A DNA stretch of 64,000 nucleotides, from the NCBI RefSeq assembly GCF_021018895.1, contig NC_079365.1:18284001-18348000 (forward strand), read 5' to 3'. Of this stretch, positions 1-11,593 are shown one piece after another. Under the pieces are notes generated by a model. The model had not been told where the DNA came from and did not search any database. It worked only from the letters and a program-made list of their open reading frames with translations. This DNA is from Seriola aureovittata. Taxonomy: Eukaryota > Chordata > Actinopteri > Carangiformes > Carangidae. The translations under genes were made by a program, and so were the position numbers. Each line of letters opens with the position of its first letter. Within the stretch, counting starts at the first letter, position 1.

Positions 1-1001
1 CACTGTGGCACGGGTGGCAGCGTACAACATCTTTTGTTTCACCTGCAACCATCGGAAGAAAAACGTATTTGTACATTTGTTGTTGTAAACTTTGTACATA
101 TAAGATTTTCAAGAAAGGAAAGAAATTTCTTCAAATTCTACAGTCAAAACTGATGGTGTCTTTAGACAACAAACGTTTGACAGAAAGCCTCTGTTACGAA
201 CCAGAGATGAGGAGTTTGTTCCTTACAGTATGAGGCAGTGTAATGACTCACAGTATCAAGTTCCATTATGGGAAATGTAGGATCATTGTGTCTAACCATT
301 AGAGACATTCTGATTGTTTATTTTATGCTTTTTGACCATTGTGATTTCTATGTACTTGGTTGTAGTTGGTTTTTAGGTAAGTTTTTAATTTAGCAGTAAT
401 TATCTAATTCAATTTTTTATTTTGTACTTCTTGCTGTTTTGATTGGTTTAGTTGGGCTTACACTGTTCTTTTAATTTTCATCCAATTTTGATTATCATAA
501 TTAATTAATCATTTGGCTCTGCATTTTGCTATGGTTTTGCATCTCTTTGATTCAGCCTCAAATTTGGATTTTTTTTTTATTTATCATTTCTTTTTAGTTT
601 AGCTTTTGGTTAATTGTAATGTACTATTTCTGCTTACAACTGGAAGAGCTCTGTACAATTTTGTTTATAATCAGAAGAGCTCACAGATGTTTTATATGGA
701 CCCTGAGAGGTGGTTTACCCAGTCCATGTTTACATACATACATATGGTACTGATGCTGTTAGTGTTAGTATTTTACTTGATGAAGGTCTGAGGACTGAAA
801 TGATGTTAATAAGATGAGCTTTTGGTTATTCCAAAGAATAATCACGGGAAAGCACCTACATCTGTATTGTGTCCTCTCCTGCTTCAAACTACTGACTCCC
901 CCAATTTCGGTTACTTATGTGTAAATAATGTGTAAATTTGATGTATTCACCGATCAGCAGCAATATGTGTATGTGTATGAAGGATACATGGTATGTCTTA
1001 C
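1..1001. other. twf2 intron 2 (partial), no other feature
   Basis: AT-rich sequence downstream of the twf2 exon 2 donor. The only open frames are short and resemble no known family. The next twf2 exons must lie to the left of the window. I see no RNA gene or recognisable repeat here. Confidence 0.6.
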
Positions 1002-4000
1002 TGGAGACTGGTCAGGAGACCATGATATGAAGATCCATTCATAGCCCTGTGCATTCTGTGAGTCAAGGCGGTACAGGACGTAGCAGGGCTCCTGCTCGTC
1101 CAGGAGAGGAAGCAGGAAGTGATCATAATCCTGGTCCCAGCTCTTCTCCGGCTCTCTGTAGGCCCCTAGCACCAGCTGCTCTGAAAATCAGATCACTACT
1201 TGTCACATACCTTAGCCTCCTTCATATATGGAGCACATACAGTGAGACTCAGTTGACACTACAGACTTCAATCACATGCAGTATTGATTAATATGTAGGA
1301 GGATTGTTATTATTGCAGTGTAATTATAAGAAGCAGATGTATGTAAGTTTCTACAGACTGAAAGTGTAGGCTGAAGCTTTGGCTCATTGTGCCAGCCCTA
1401 TTTTGTAAATTACATAACCTCATCTGACATCCTTAAGCTTTCATATTTAACATTTTTGTATATATGTTTCAACATTTCAAATCTAAGTGTTCTTCACATT
1501 TCTATTTATTTACTAAAACTATAAGTTTCATAAATTTGCTTCTTTAACCAAAATACAATGATTTTTCTTTTACATAAGTTCTGACCTTTTGCTTCTTAAA
1601 TATTCTTGTCAAATTACAATAATTAAAAAACACCTGGACACTTTAAAGTATCATTATTTTTACCTTATATGTGAGCAGTAACATTTTAAGATCTATCATC
1701 CATGCATCAGCTTTACTGCTTATCCTTTAGAGAATCCTTTTGGGCCAATCCCAGCTGACCCTGGGCGAGAGGCGGGGTAACACCCTGGACATGTCGACAC
1801 TTTATCACATGGCTGACGCATGGAGACAAACAACCACTCACACTCACATTCTCACCTGCGGACAATTTAGAGTCATTTTAAGATCAAAGTCTTTAAATTT
1901 TTATTTTTATTATTTCTATTTGTAAGTACAGCATATACAGAGGCCAGGCTGATATATCAGTCAGTCCTATCTAATTGTAGATACATCTGTATTGTGTACA
2001 TGTTGACCGATAAGTAGTAGAAAATAAATTACTGTATAGAAATGCCAAACTAGGAACAGTGTCTCCACGACATAAATTTCATCAAAGAGCAATGAAGTCA
2101 ATTTTTCAACAATAAAATTGGTCTATAAAATGCTAGAGCTACTCACAGTCTCCTAAAGCCTGAGGTGACTTCTTCAAATGTCTTGTTTTGTCCATCCAAG
2201 ACCACAGAACCTAAAGACTGTCTGTTTATAATGTTATAAAACAGTGGAAGTTTGTCATTTTTGCTTAATTATCAGAATAGTTGTAGATTAATTTCCTGTC
2301 AGTCGCCTAATCGGTTAATTATTTCAACTTTATGTTCAACCACCATCACGGTCTCATTGCCGACTTCTTCCTGTGTAAAGTCACCTAGCCGAAGTCTACA
2401 CTGAGGGACTCGCTGTTTCTCAATGTGCCCACCACCAAGTTAAAAGTATTTCGAGATTCATTTCTGACTGACTTGACAGCACTTGGTTATCTCTCTCAAA
2501 AGAGCTGATGACATAATGAAAACCTTAATAACTTAATTAAATGCAGAAAACATATGCATGAACCCAAAGTTTGATGTCCTTGTGGGGTGCAAGGGGATTT
2601 CCTGACTGTCTCTTGGGGCATGTTGCTATTCTGAGCTGCAACACATTCCTGCTCTGGCCACACATACTTTCCATCAGCCATTCTCTCTTAGTCCCTATCT
2701 TTATAGGTCTATGTCACTATCAAATTATGTAAATGACTCACTTTGGTTGTTGTCTGCTGTTTTTGTTTTCCTTTAAAGTTTAAAACAGAGCTGTGAAATC
2801 ATCAGACATCAACCATCAGGAGACAGTTGATAGGAAACCAAGTGGCATACTGAGCCAGTGGTGATGAAATCGACTGGAATGATCTTGTTTCTCTCTTGAC
2901 ATTGGAGCAAACATGAGTGTCACCGGGCAGCAGCTCGCAACCATGTCAAGTCACATGTTGCTCCAAATAGCCAAGTGACGCCTCAGAGAGATCAAAGTGC
3001 TTTAGTAAGGAAGCAAAACAGAGCCGACAACCCTTTGCTGTGAAATAGTGTCTCTCTCTCTGTCACCATGCCGGTCTCTGCAGACATCAAGACAAATATC
3101 AGACCAAATATTTAAAATAATAGGCACAGTCCACAAAGATAGCTGCAAAAAGTCCCAGAATGCATCTGTCATGAATCACATTACACCGTGGCGTGATCAG
3201 ATGCCAAAAAAAGATGTAAACACATCAGTCCACATTCATAATCAGCCACCTAGAAACCTATTGCCTCACTGACCATTTTTTACATATGCTTCTCAGCTGA
3301 CAGACTGAACGCCTGTTTTCACACAGCTGAACAACAGCTGCTGCAATCCTCTCTTCCTAGAAGTTAGTCAAATAGTCTGTGGCAGTGGTTTACCAACCTG
3401 TTTTCTGGCTTGTGTCCATTAAACACTCAGCTAAATCTACTTGTAACCTGTCGATACAAGCTGTGTATCTCTTGAGAGGTGAGTGGTTCAGCTGAAGACA
3501 GGCCCAGTTTGGGCCTCTCATGTATTATGCATTGGAGTCATAGAGCTAAGCATCTGTTTTTCTGGTTAAATGAAGACCCACAAATCTTTGAAAACCCAGA
3601 AGGTCCTTAAAAAACACTTCTAAAAGTTTTCCGAAAACATTTAAAGGCTCTTCCAACAATGTGGATGAAAATGTGTATCTGTTTACAGCATGACACATAT
3701 CATATTTGACCTGTTTCTCAAGTTGTTTCTTAATCCAGACAAGGCTGGAAATAACATGTCCTTGCACAAAGGCTTGTTACAACCACATATATGCTGTCTA
3801 TACTTATGTCACATTGTAATATCTAATTTTCTTCCAAAGAAAATCATGTTTTTATTTTTTGTGTGTGTGTGTGTGGTCTACATAACAATATGTCATCTTT
3901 TGCTGGTTAGAAGAGTTAGAAGAATGAAGTTTTGGAGGGCTGAAGAGGTAAAACTGAATTATTTTACATAAAACAGTAAAGACTAGAGAAAAATCTGAAC

Positions 4001-4830
4001 AATAAAGAAAAATGCTGTGTAGCTGAATTTTGCTCTTTAATATTTCTTGGCCCAATAATAAACTCATGACTGCACTGGCCTATAGTTTCAGAACAAAGAG
4101 TTCCCAGTTTGGACGACTGTTTTGGCAACTTTCTGGGCCACATCACAGCTTTTACAGTCATGTATTAGATCAAACAGATTATACAGATTATATTACAGAG
4201 CAGTGGTTTACAACCTGTTTTTTCTTTTCATTCCATTGGTTGAACTCTTTACAGCTCATGTAGGACACATGTAGACATTTAGAACTATGACTAAAGAAAG
4301 AAAGCCAGATAATCAGCAACTTTCCTGATAATGGATCCCTCATTTCTGTCCTTTTCCTAGCAAAAATACCAAATAATCCCACGTTTCAGCTTCTTGTTTG
4401 TGAGGACTTTGTTTTTCTGTTTTATTATCATTGTAAAGTGGGGTTTGGATGGTTTTCTGACATTACATGGCATCATTGTAAGGGGCCACAAGCCAAAAAC
4501 ATTTGGAGCCACTGTTATAGAGGTTGGATCCTTGTTTGAATAACATGAGAGTGATTTGTTGAGTTATTTTGTAATGTAATAAACTTTGGAGCTCAGTATT
4601 AAAGCCATTCATCTACTGTGCTATAAATTAAACTAACAGATATTAAGTACTTTAAAACCCACTGTCACACACAAAACTACATCATGGATGATTTATATTC
4701 TACATCCAATCCCACTCACACTGGGTCACTCACCGTCTTGGATGCGCACCTTGATGAGGCGCACTGCTCCACCTCTTGCTCTGGCCAGGAACTCCCTCAG
4801 CTCTGGCGTCACCACTAGTGCGAGAAACAT
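1002..4830 (-). CDS. twf2: Twinfilin-2, first two coding exons (partial gene)
   Basis: Twinfilin binds actin monomers and caps filament barbed ends through two ADF-homology domains. Exon 1 is 4734-4830 (ATG at 4828-4830) and exon 2 is 1002-1180; together they give 92 codons in phase 0, the N-terminal part of the first ADF-H domain. Exon 1 reads [19 protein letters not shown] and exon 2 contains [20 protein letters not shown] followed by [11 protein letters not shown], very close to vertebrate twinfilin-2. The exon junction rebuilds the codons for IQDEQLVLGA. Exon 2 ends at SPDQSP before a GTAAGA donor. Intron 1 is about 3.55 kb and carries transposon remnants. The N-terminus MFLALVVTP is shorter than in human TWF2, which suggests a fish-specific paralogue; twf2 versus a twf2a/b suffix cannot be settled here. 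The gene lies tail-ward of wdr82 as in human 3p21. Confidence 0.9.
2262..2330. repeat. Fragment of AATCGATTAATCG-type MITE
   Basis: A short stretch resembling one end of the dispersed nonautonomous element seen better at 30086-30366 and 31503-31750 (ATTAATTT, TGTCAGTCG, CTAATCGGTTAATTA). It is too short to place boundaries. Confidence 0.4.
4201..4514. mobile_element. hAT-type MITE with 8-bp target duplication
   Basis: It begins CAGTGGTTTACAACCTG and ends TTTGGAGCCACTG, giving imperfect terminal inverted repeats with the CAGTGG ends typical of hAT elements. It is flanked by TTACAGAG (4193-4200) and TTATAGAG (4515-4522), an 8-bp target duplication with one mismatch, as hAT transposases make. 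There is no coding capacity, so it is a nonautonomous copy in twf2 intron 1. A related fragment with the same start lies near 3383. Confidence 0.75.
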
Positions 4831-5937
4831 GGCGGGTCAGCAGTCTCTTCCTCCTGCCAGGCGCTGCAGCAGGGGTGTCGAGAGACAGAGAAGAAGCAGC
4901 AGACAAGACTGGAGCTCCACAGCACCAGGCCCAAATATTCAGTCCAGTCAAGAGGCACTGAAGTCCAACCAAAAGAGCCTGTTGTAAAAATTGTCCTTCA
5001 CCTCAGATGATGTGACAAAGTACTGTTCTGACTGCTGAAGTAGAGGGTCTCTGAGTGTGTCTTGTCTCGATGAGAGAGTGTGACAGTGTGAGAAGGGACA
5101 TCGCTCAAGTAACTAGGACAGTATCATGTGCACACAGAAAGGGAACCTGATCACCTCTCTCCTAAATTTAGCTCCCACTGACTGACTGTCCAGACCTAGG
5201 CACTGATCTGTGAAACCCCCACCACACACCAGGACCAACAGTTGAGGAGTGTGACCCAGCAAACCTAGTTAACAACTTCTGAGCCAAGAACAACTTTAGT
5301 CTGATGTATTGCTCCAGAACAAGCAACACTGATAGATCAGCACTTGTTAGATCTGAATGCAACTCACTGAATTGTTTCATCATCAATAACAAAATTCAGT
5401 GGATTTTACTCTTCTTCTTTTACCATATATTGTTGAGTAGATGAATTACAAAGTGATTTAGGCTGAGGTGGCAGCAAAAAGCAGCCTTTTCATTGTATTT
5501 AGAATGGAGCCAAATTAGATCGAAAAGAGCATGTTGCTATGGAAAGTGTATCCATTTAGTTAACTTTGTGAATCTCATACCTCAGTTTTCCCCACAGTAT
5601 GTGTAGTCAGAATAAAACCTGACAAATATTACACTGGGAACTAAAATAAATTCATCACAAAAACAAAACAAACAAAACCCGCTCACAAGTGAACTAGCTA
5701 AGCATCAACATATTATAATAACTTGTGCTTCATAAAATATTTTCCTTTCAAAGCATAAAAAATTTTGGAATACAACAAATACGCTATATAAATAAAATTC
5801 ACTCACATCATTGTGGGGTGTGAGCCAGTTTGAACTGACTCTCTCAGCTGACCACTTCATTGTGTGGCAAAGACAACAACAATAAGCATGGACACACACT
5901 AAACACAATGTAGTCAAAACATTTTTTTTTTTTTTTT
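4831..5937. other. twf2 5' region and twf2-wdr82 spacer
   Basis: This holds the twf2 5' untranslated region and promoter just right of 4830, then spacer up to the 3' end of wdr82. No convincing ORF or RNA gene is present. A T run at 5922-5937 lies just beyond the wdr82 polyadenylation signal. Confidence 0.5.
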
Positions 5938-5949
5938 ACAAAGAAACAA

Positions 5950-5955
5950 TTTAAT
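5950..5955 (-). promoter_or_regulatory. Probable wdr82 polyadenylation signal (ATTAAA)
   Basis: TTTAAT on the plus strand reads ATTAAA on the minus strand, about 185 bp past the wdr82 stop and just before a genomic A-rich tract on that strand. It is the most plausible cleavage signal by position. Confidence 0.5.
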
Positions 5956-6137
5956 GTTAAATAGAAATATAAAAAAGACAATAGAGAAGAAATCTATTTC
6001 TGAAAACTACTTATTTACAATTTGACTTTTTAAATTTGCCACAAGTCCCTGTGTTCACATAGAGCTGGTTGTTCTGACCCCTGCTGGTCACTTTGAATTT
6101 GGCCTTGAACAGAAGCCGTGTCTTCATTTTTCTCTCA

Positions 6138-9100
6138 TCAGTCATCAATGGTTGGCAGCCAGAATGCCTGAAAGATGAAAGAGCATTTCAAATTTAAGTT
6201 ACCCACACGAAAGACTCCTTATTTCATGTTATAAGCTTGAAAGTCAATCAAGCACCGCCTACAGTTCTATCAAGTGTGTACAGTTTGAGGCAGGACGGGA
6301 GAGTAACACAATAATAAAACTGTAATACTGCGAATGAAAACAAGAAACTCGAAGTCGATGAACTGCACAGTTAAGCAACATCAACATGTTTATCTGCCTA
6401 ACACAGTTTAAAAAGCAATTAAGAAAACAACTCCCTTCGTCCGCACTGCTGCCCCCACTCACCATGTTGGAGCAGGCACTTGCAAATGTCATGAACTTGG
6501 GGTTGAACTGCAGGCAGGTAATTGGTCCTGTGTGCTTCCCATCTAATAAAGCCACCTTCATACCGCTCTCTGCATTCCACACGTGGATCTTTCCGTCCTC
6601 CGAGCCTGAAATAAACGGACAATGAAAATAGTGGATGAAACAAGGACCAGCATTGTTACATGATGGCTAAGTCCAGCATTATTTTGAGCAATGCCTTTAT
6701 TTGTCAGAGGAATGCTATTGGTGAGACATTTCATAGATTGACTCGCTATACCACTAAGCATTACATTCTTTTGTCTAAATATGCAAAATATTTGCTCTGC
6801 AGCATCTTTTTGATTCGGGAATCAATTTTTGTACTTCAGAGTGACTTTAGAACAATTCATAATCAAATACCTTTAAACTTTTTTGGGATGAAATAATGCA
6901 TGAAACTATTTACAACAGTGAAACAACAACAAAAGAGAAATGGCAGGCTTAACTTACCGATCATAACGAACTGAGAGTCAGGAGTGAATGATGCCTCCAG
7001 TGTTACACCTTTACTGTTGTTGTAGCCCTGTGGGTAAATGAACAGCACCATCCGTGAAAATGAATTATTCTGTGCAGAATGGTGATTCAACAGTGAACAC
7101 TAGTATATACAGAGAAAACATATTAAAGACAGCATTTGGTGGGTGTGTAAAAGGCTGTGTATCATTTTAGTAGTCATGTTATCTGGCTGCAGGAAATGAG
7201 TATCCACCTTCAAAACAGTTTGCGGTGGTGTGTGAAAAAAGTGGGAGAGGCTTCCAAATAATGTGATTGCATTACAGTTCGAACCAGATTTACCCGTAAT
7301 TATTGATGTTCTTCTTCTGTGTGCTCTAGTACTCCCAATATTGAGTTAATGACTGAAAGTAAGTGTCTGTTGTTTGCTGTTACTTAAAGTTATATCTTGT
7401 TAAGTTTGCCTTGTTAAGTTTCACCCCATTAAGTTTCATTGTCTCTCATCACAGTGTGATGAGAGACAGTGTGATGAGAGACATTTCTGACATTGTCACA
7501 ATAATGTAACTGACTGGAGGAAGTATAAGTTAGCTGTTGTCATTTTTCACATTTTTAAGTTGAATTAGTATAGTCAATATTGCTGTGAATGGTTAATAAT
7601 CTTGTTGGGGGAGAGTTGTGATGTGAGGACGACATTATGTACTACCCTGTTTGACCAGCGGGTGTTGACATTGAACTGTACGTAAGCTGGTCAATTATAA
7701 AATGTGGAGTTTGTTTCTGTGAATAGTAATATTTACATTCATAAATTGTAACTCTAGGTTACTATTTCTGTTACTGTTTTTGTTAAAGGTAGGCCTTACA
7801 ATGCCTATTCATATATTTTTATATCAGAATTTCTTTATTAATATTTCAGTGGTTATGTTCTGTTTCTGTAAAGATGCCAGTGCCTAATGGACAATGGAAC
7901 AATAAACACTGCTGGAACATAACGCTGTTTGAGAAAGAATTACGTCTCATCTTCATTCTTGTGTCCTGACCGATACACCATTCAGTTTAGACGAGGTAGC
8001 CCTATCCTTTCACCTCACAAACAGTGGGAAATTTTTCAGATCCTCATCACTCTTTAAAAATATGAATGAAAGTCCCATAATTGCTTCACTTTTTAAATCT
8101 GCTGAATTTAGTCACCGAACAGGTGTAATTTGACCGGGTGTGGGTCACACTGTTCTAACTGTGTGATTTAGACATGTATCTGTCTTTGTGTTTTAGTTTC
8201 AAGTAATTGATACTACCATACATAGTGCATGAAGATGAGTTGTCTCTTACCCCAAAGGAATGTAGCACAGCACCCTTAAAAGCATCTAAGATGCGAAGAG
8301 CCCCGCCATTAGTAGAAAGAAGGATTAGTTTTCCATCGTTGCTAAACTTCAGCCCTGTCCACTCGCATGTCCGATCATACTGGAGCTTGAAGGTTGCAAA
8401 GGGACCCTGTTGACAAGAATGATGATGACTCTTTTGCTTCTATTAAATTGTGGTTATACATTTAAAATTTTAGATAAGACATATGAATGGTCTCTCTCAC
8501 ACACATACACACAAACACTTCTTGCCTTGTCAAATGACCGCAGGTCATAAAGTTTAACCATCTCTGAATTTATTCCAGCGGCAAAAATGAGACCCTCTGG
8601 ATCAAAGGAGCACACTGGCTTCCCCTGCAGGTGCATCAGACCCTAAAAGCGACAGATCAAAAGTCAGTATCAGCTATATCCCTCTTTTACAATTTAATAT
8701 TAGATATTAGAGCAACCCCAGTGGGTGTTCACCAAATTACAAGAAAAGATACTTACCTGGCAGTTAGGTGACCGGAGATCCCATAGTCGGATAGTTTTGT
8801 CTAATGAGCCAGAAATAAATGTGTCGTCCACAGGAGACATGGAGAGAGATGTCACTCTGATAACAAAAAACAAGGGGAAAAATGAGGATACAGCAACTTC
8901 CAACTTAGACAGTAAATCAAATCAAGGTAGAAAACAAAGAAAGACGGGCCAGCATAAATCCAGTCCTCACCTTTTGTTATGCCCTGGAAAATAGCGGATG
9001 TATTTGTTGTCATGAAGGGACAGGTACCGGATAGTATCTAAAGGAAAAGAAGCAACACCATTAACATTAGGAAGAAATCTGTCATGTCATACATTAAGAA

Positions 9101-10954
9101 AGGATAAGCACAACCAAGATGGCATTAAGAACATACAGTCAATTACGGGCAGGTCTGATGAGTTGACTCAACCGTGGGCAAGGCAGTCACTTGTACAGTT
9201 AGCTCCTGTATGGGGCAGAATCACAGACCCTCAAACTGTACAAACAACTACCTCAGACCAAAGTGAGTAGTGTGCTCCTCATGATCCAGCAGCTTTCCAC
9301 AGGGGAATGGCATCCTTTAAAAATCAGTGTCTCCACAGTCCAATATAATATAGTCTACTATAACTTAAGTGCCTTCTCCTGCATAACAATGAGGTGATTC
9401 AACTGTCTGAATATATGCAAAATGCAGGATGAATACCTCTAGGCTACTTGTTTTTGCCCTATCTTACCATTATCAATGCCTCTAATGACTTCCTATTATT
9501 CATGATCACACATATAACATTATCATTACAGGTAGGTACACACACACAAACACTATCACCTTAGGCACAAACTGAAATTTATTAATGTCACTATTCATTC
9601 ATTTAGCCCCCCCCCCCCAACCCAAAAAACCCAACAAGTTTTTGTGCATGAACATACCATCGATTTTGTTGGAACTGTAGACCACAGTGTTTGCAGCATG
9701 TGTGTATCTGATCAGATCCACTCCATACTTTTTACTGTAGAGGGTCCTCTTGGGTCTGCCATAAATCAGAGCAAAATAAGCATTTAAATCAGCAATAATA
9801 TAAATCTGCTCTGAAAAATAATCTCATCGTCTTTATGTAATTATTACTTAACATTTCGTAAGAATACAACACAGATTCAAGTTACATCCTCAATGGAGAG
9901 TTACTTGCTTCCTTATTTTACATCTCCATGTATCAAAGACTGTGCTGTGACATTTTCTAGCCATATAAATACAAACAGATTACTGTACGGTTGCATTTAC
10001 AATTATGTACATTATTGGCTGTTTTTCCTTACTAACTGATTAACTTTTTACTTTTTTCTTCACTTGGGAAGGTGGGGCCAGCAAATGCTTTACATTTATG
10101 CTATAATAAAATAAATCAGTTATGAAAATGTTGTTAAATAATTGTTGGTGATTCATTTTCTGCTTATCAGCTCATTGTTTCAGCACTAAGATGCAACTAC
10201 ACTATTTTCATTACCAAAACCCATAATTCTTCAGTTTACAATCACACAAGAAAAGCAGCAAACTATCACATTTAAAAACCTTTAACCAACAAATGACGAA
10301 AACGATTTATTTCTCATGAAAATGTCCATCGACTAATCGATTAATTGCGACAGCTATATTCAGCACTATTTGTTATTTTAGCCTTATCAAAATTATCGAT
10401 AGATTGAAATAGACATGTTATTTGTTTACATAATAATAGCTGTGCTGTTTTACTAATATAATTTTTGTTTTTTGTCAACTCATACATACCTAATAATTGC
10501 TAACGTTAGACTATTTAATTGTAAAACCCTCCTCAGACATTTTAACAGATCAAGGACTACTTCTGATAATATGATGAACACACCGCATGTTACTTACTAG
10601 CATATAAGATTAGTTACTATAGACTGACAGGATTAATGCTGCAGGAGTTTTCAAACTGCATGCATACACGGAAATTTCACATTTCATACAATCGCTGTTG
10701 AGTATTATCGCAGTGCAGCAGGCCTCGCTAGTTAGCACAGCAGGTAGCTAACGGCAAAAACAACACAGTAAAATTTGCAGAAACCGCACTTACTTTCCCT
10801 CTTGACAGTCGTACAAGACCAAAGAATCGTCATCGCTGCTGGAAATAATTGTTTCTCCGTTTGAACTGAAGTCGAAGCAGTTAATTTTGTCTGAGTTTTC
10901 TCGGAACACCTTAGCAACCCTGAAGCTCCGCAGCACATTGTCCGTGAGCTTCAT
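6138..10954 (-). CDS. wdr82: WD repeat-containing protein 82
   Basis: WDR82 is a seven-bladed beta-propeller that tethers SETD1A/B (COMPASS) to Ser5-phosphorylated RNA polymerase II and is also part of the PNUTS-PP1 complex. Nine coding exons: 10794-10954, 9658-9755, 8971-9037, 8757-8856, 8526-8642, 8251-8406, 6958-7027, 6463-6605, 6138-6167. They sum to 942 nt, 313 residues, the same length as the human protein. The start is [19 protein letters not shown] motifs such as [17 protein letters not shown] and the C-terminus [16 protein letters not shown] are nearly identical to human. Intron 5 has a GC donor (AAG|GCAAGA). Intron 2 holds a let-7 hairpin. The gene starts head-to-head with glyctk, with about 570 bp to the first glyctk-side ATG. 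Confidence 0.97.
7441..7482. repeat. Perfect 13-bp inverted repeat plus tandem copy
   Basis: Arms at 7441-7453 and 7455-7467 (GTCTCTCATCACA and its complement) are separated by one base. Bases 7453-7467 are then repeated directly at 7468-7482. It lies in wdr82 intron 6, within a stretch that may be an old retroelement terminal repeat. Confidence 0.8.
9172..9262 (-). ncRNA. let-7 family microRNA (let-7g/let-7j type)
   Basis: The minus strand at 9234-9255 reads the 22-nt let-7 sequence with seed GAGGTAG: TGAGGTAGTTG followed by TTTGTACAGTT, which I recall as zebrafish let-7j. The opposite arm CTGTACAAGTGACTGCCTTG is near 9177-9198, the typical let-7 star arm, and the two pair through a loop of roughly 35 nt. 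It sits in intron 2 of wdr82 on the coding strand, where human let-7g also lies in WDR82. It is therefore probably co-transcribed with wdr82. Mature let-7 represses growth and pluripotency mRNAs such as lin28 and Ras family targets. Confidence 0.95.
10255..10370. repeat. Fragment of AATCGATTAATCG-type MITE
   Basis: Contains CATCGACTAATCGATTAATT followed by GCGACAGCT, the end motif of the teleost MITE family found elsewhere in the window. It lies in wdr82 intron 1. Confidence 0.55.
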
Positions 10955-11524
10955 GATGGCCTGTCTGTCTCTGAGGGGAAGCAGGCCCTCGTTTTACACT
11001 TTAAACCGGCTTACAGATGTAACTTGTGGTGCTTTGTATATATATATAAACTGCAGCGGTTCTGTAAGTTATTTTAGAAGAAGTATAATTCAAAAACAGC
11101 GACGAAAGCCCGCCTGTGATACTTTTGATCCACGGGAGGGAAAAGCACCGCCTTCGACACGTCGGTGACGCGCATATTCATCACCAACCACGCGCACTGG
11201 TTAGAAATCACGCGATATGATAGATAGTTATCGCGATAATTGCATGTAACTAAGCAACAAAAAATAATGACCAGCTATTGCCAGTGACTTAACAACACAA
11301 AACTTAATTATCTTGGCAGGTTTTGGATAAAATTGTATTTTTTTATTGTCTTTTTCGACTCTGTCGATATCACCGAAGCGGACAGGACCAGAGTAAGTTC
11401 CGCATCCGCTCCCTGTGTTAGCAGGTGACCCTCTGGTCCAGCACTTTCTGACACATTTAGCAGTTCGTGTTGTTCGGCCTGCTCTACTTTCTGCCAGCTT
11501 CTAGGTTGTGCTCCAGGCAGGAAA
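10955..11524. promoter_or_regulatory. Probable bidirectional wdr82/glyctk promoter
   Basis: The interval lies between two divergent first exons. It is locally rich in CpG (about 11120-11230) against an AT-rich background and contains CGCG words and ACGCGC near 11190. Start sites cannot be fixed from sequence. Confidence 0.55.
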
Positions 11525-11593
11525 ATGTCCGCGGGAGAAGCGCAGAAGAAAATAACAGCAGGAGTTGTGTCCCCACTGAAAGGGAAGTCTGAG
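11525..11593 (+). other. Candidate upstream exon of glyctk with short upstream ORF
   Basis: An ATG at 11525 opens 23 codons (MSAGEAQKKITAGVVSPLKG, then KSE) that end at a GAG|GTATGA donor. Spliced to the glyctk acceptor before 13335, the frame would stop eight codons later (TGA) upstream of the glyctk ATG, making a 31-codon uORF. I do not recognise the peptide. It could instead be the first exon of another transcript. Confidence 0.35.
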
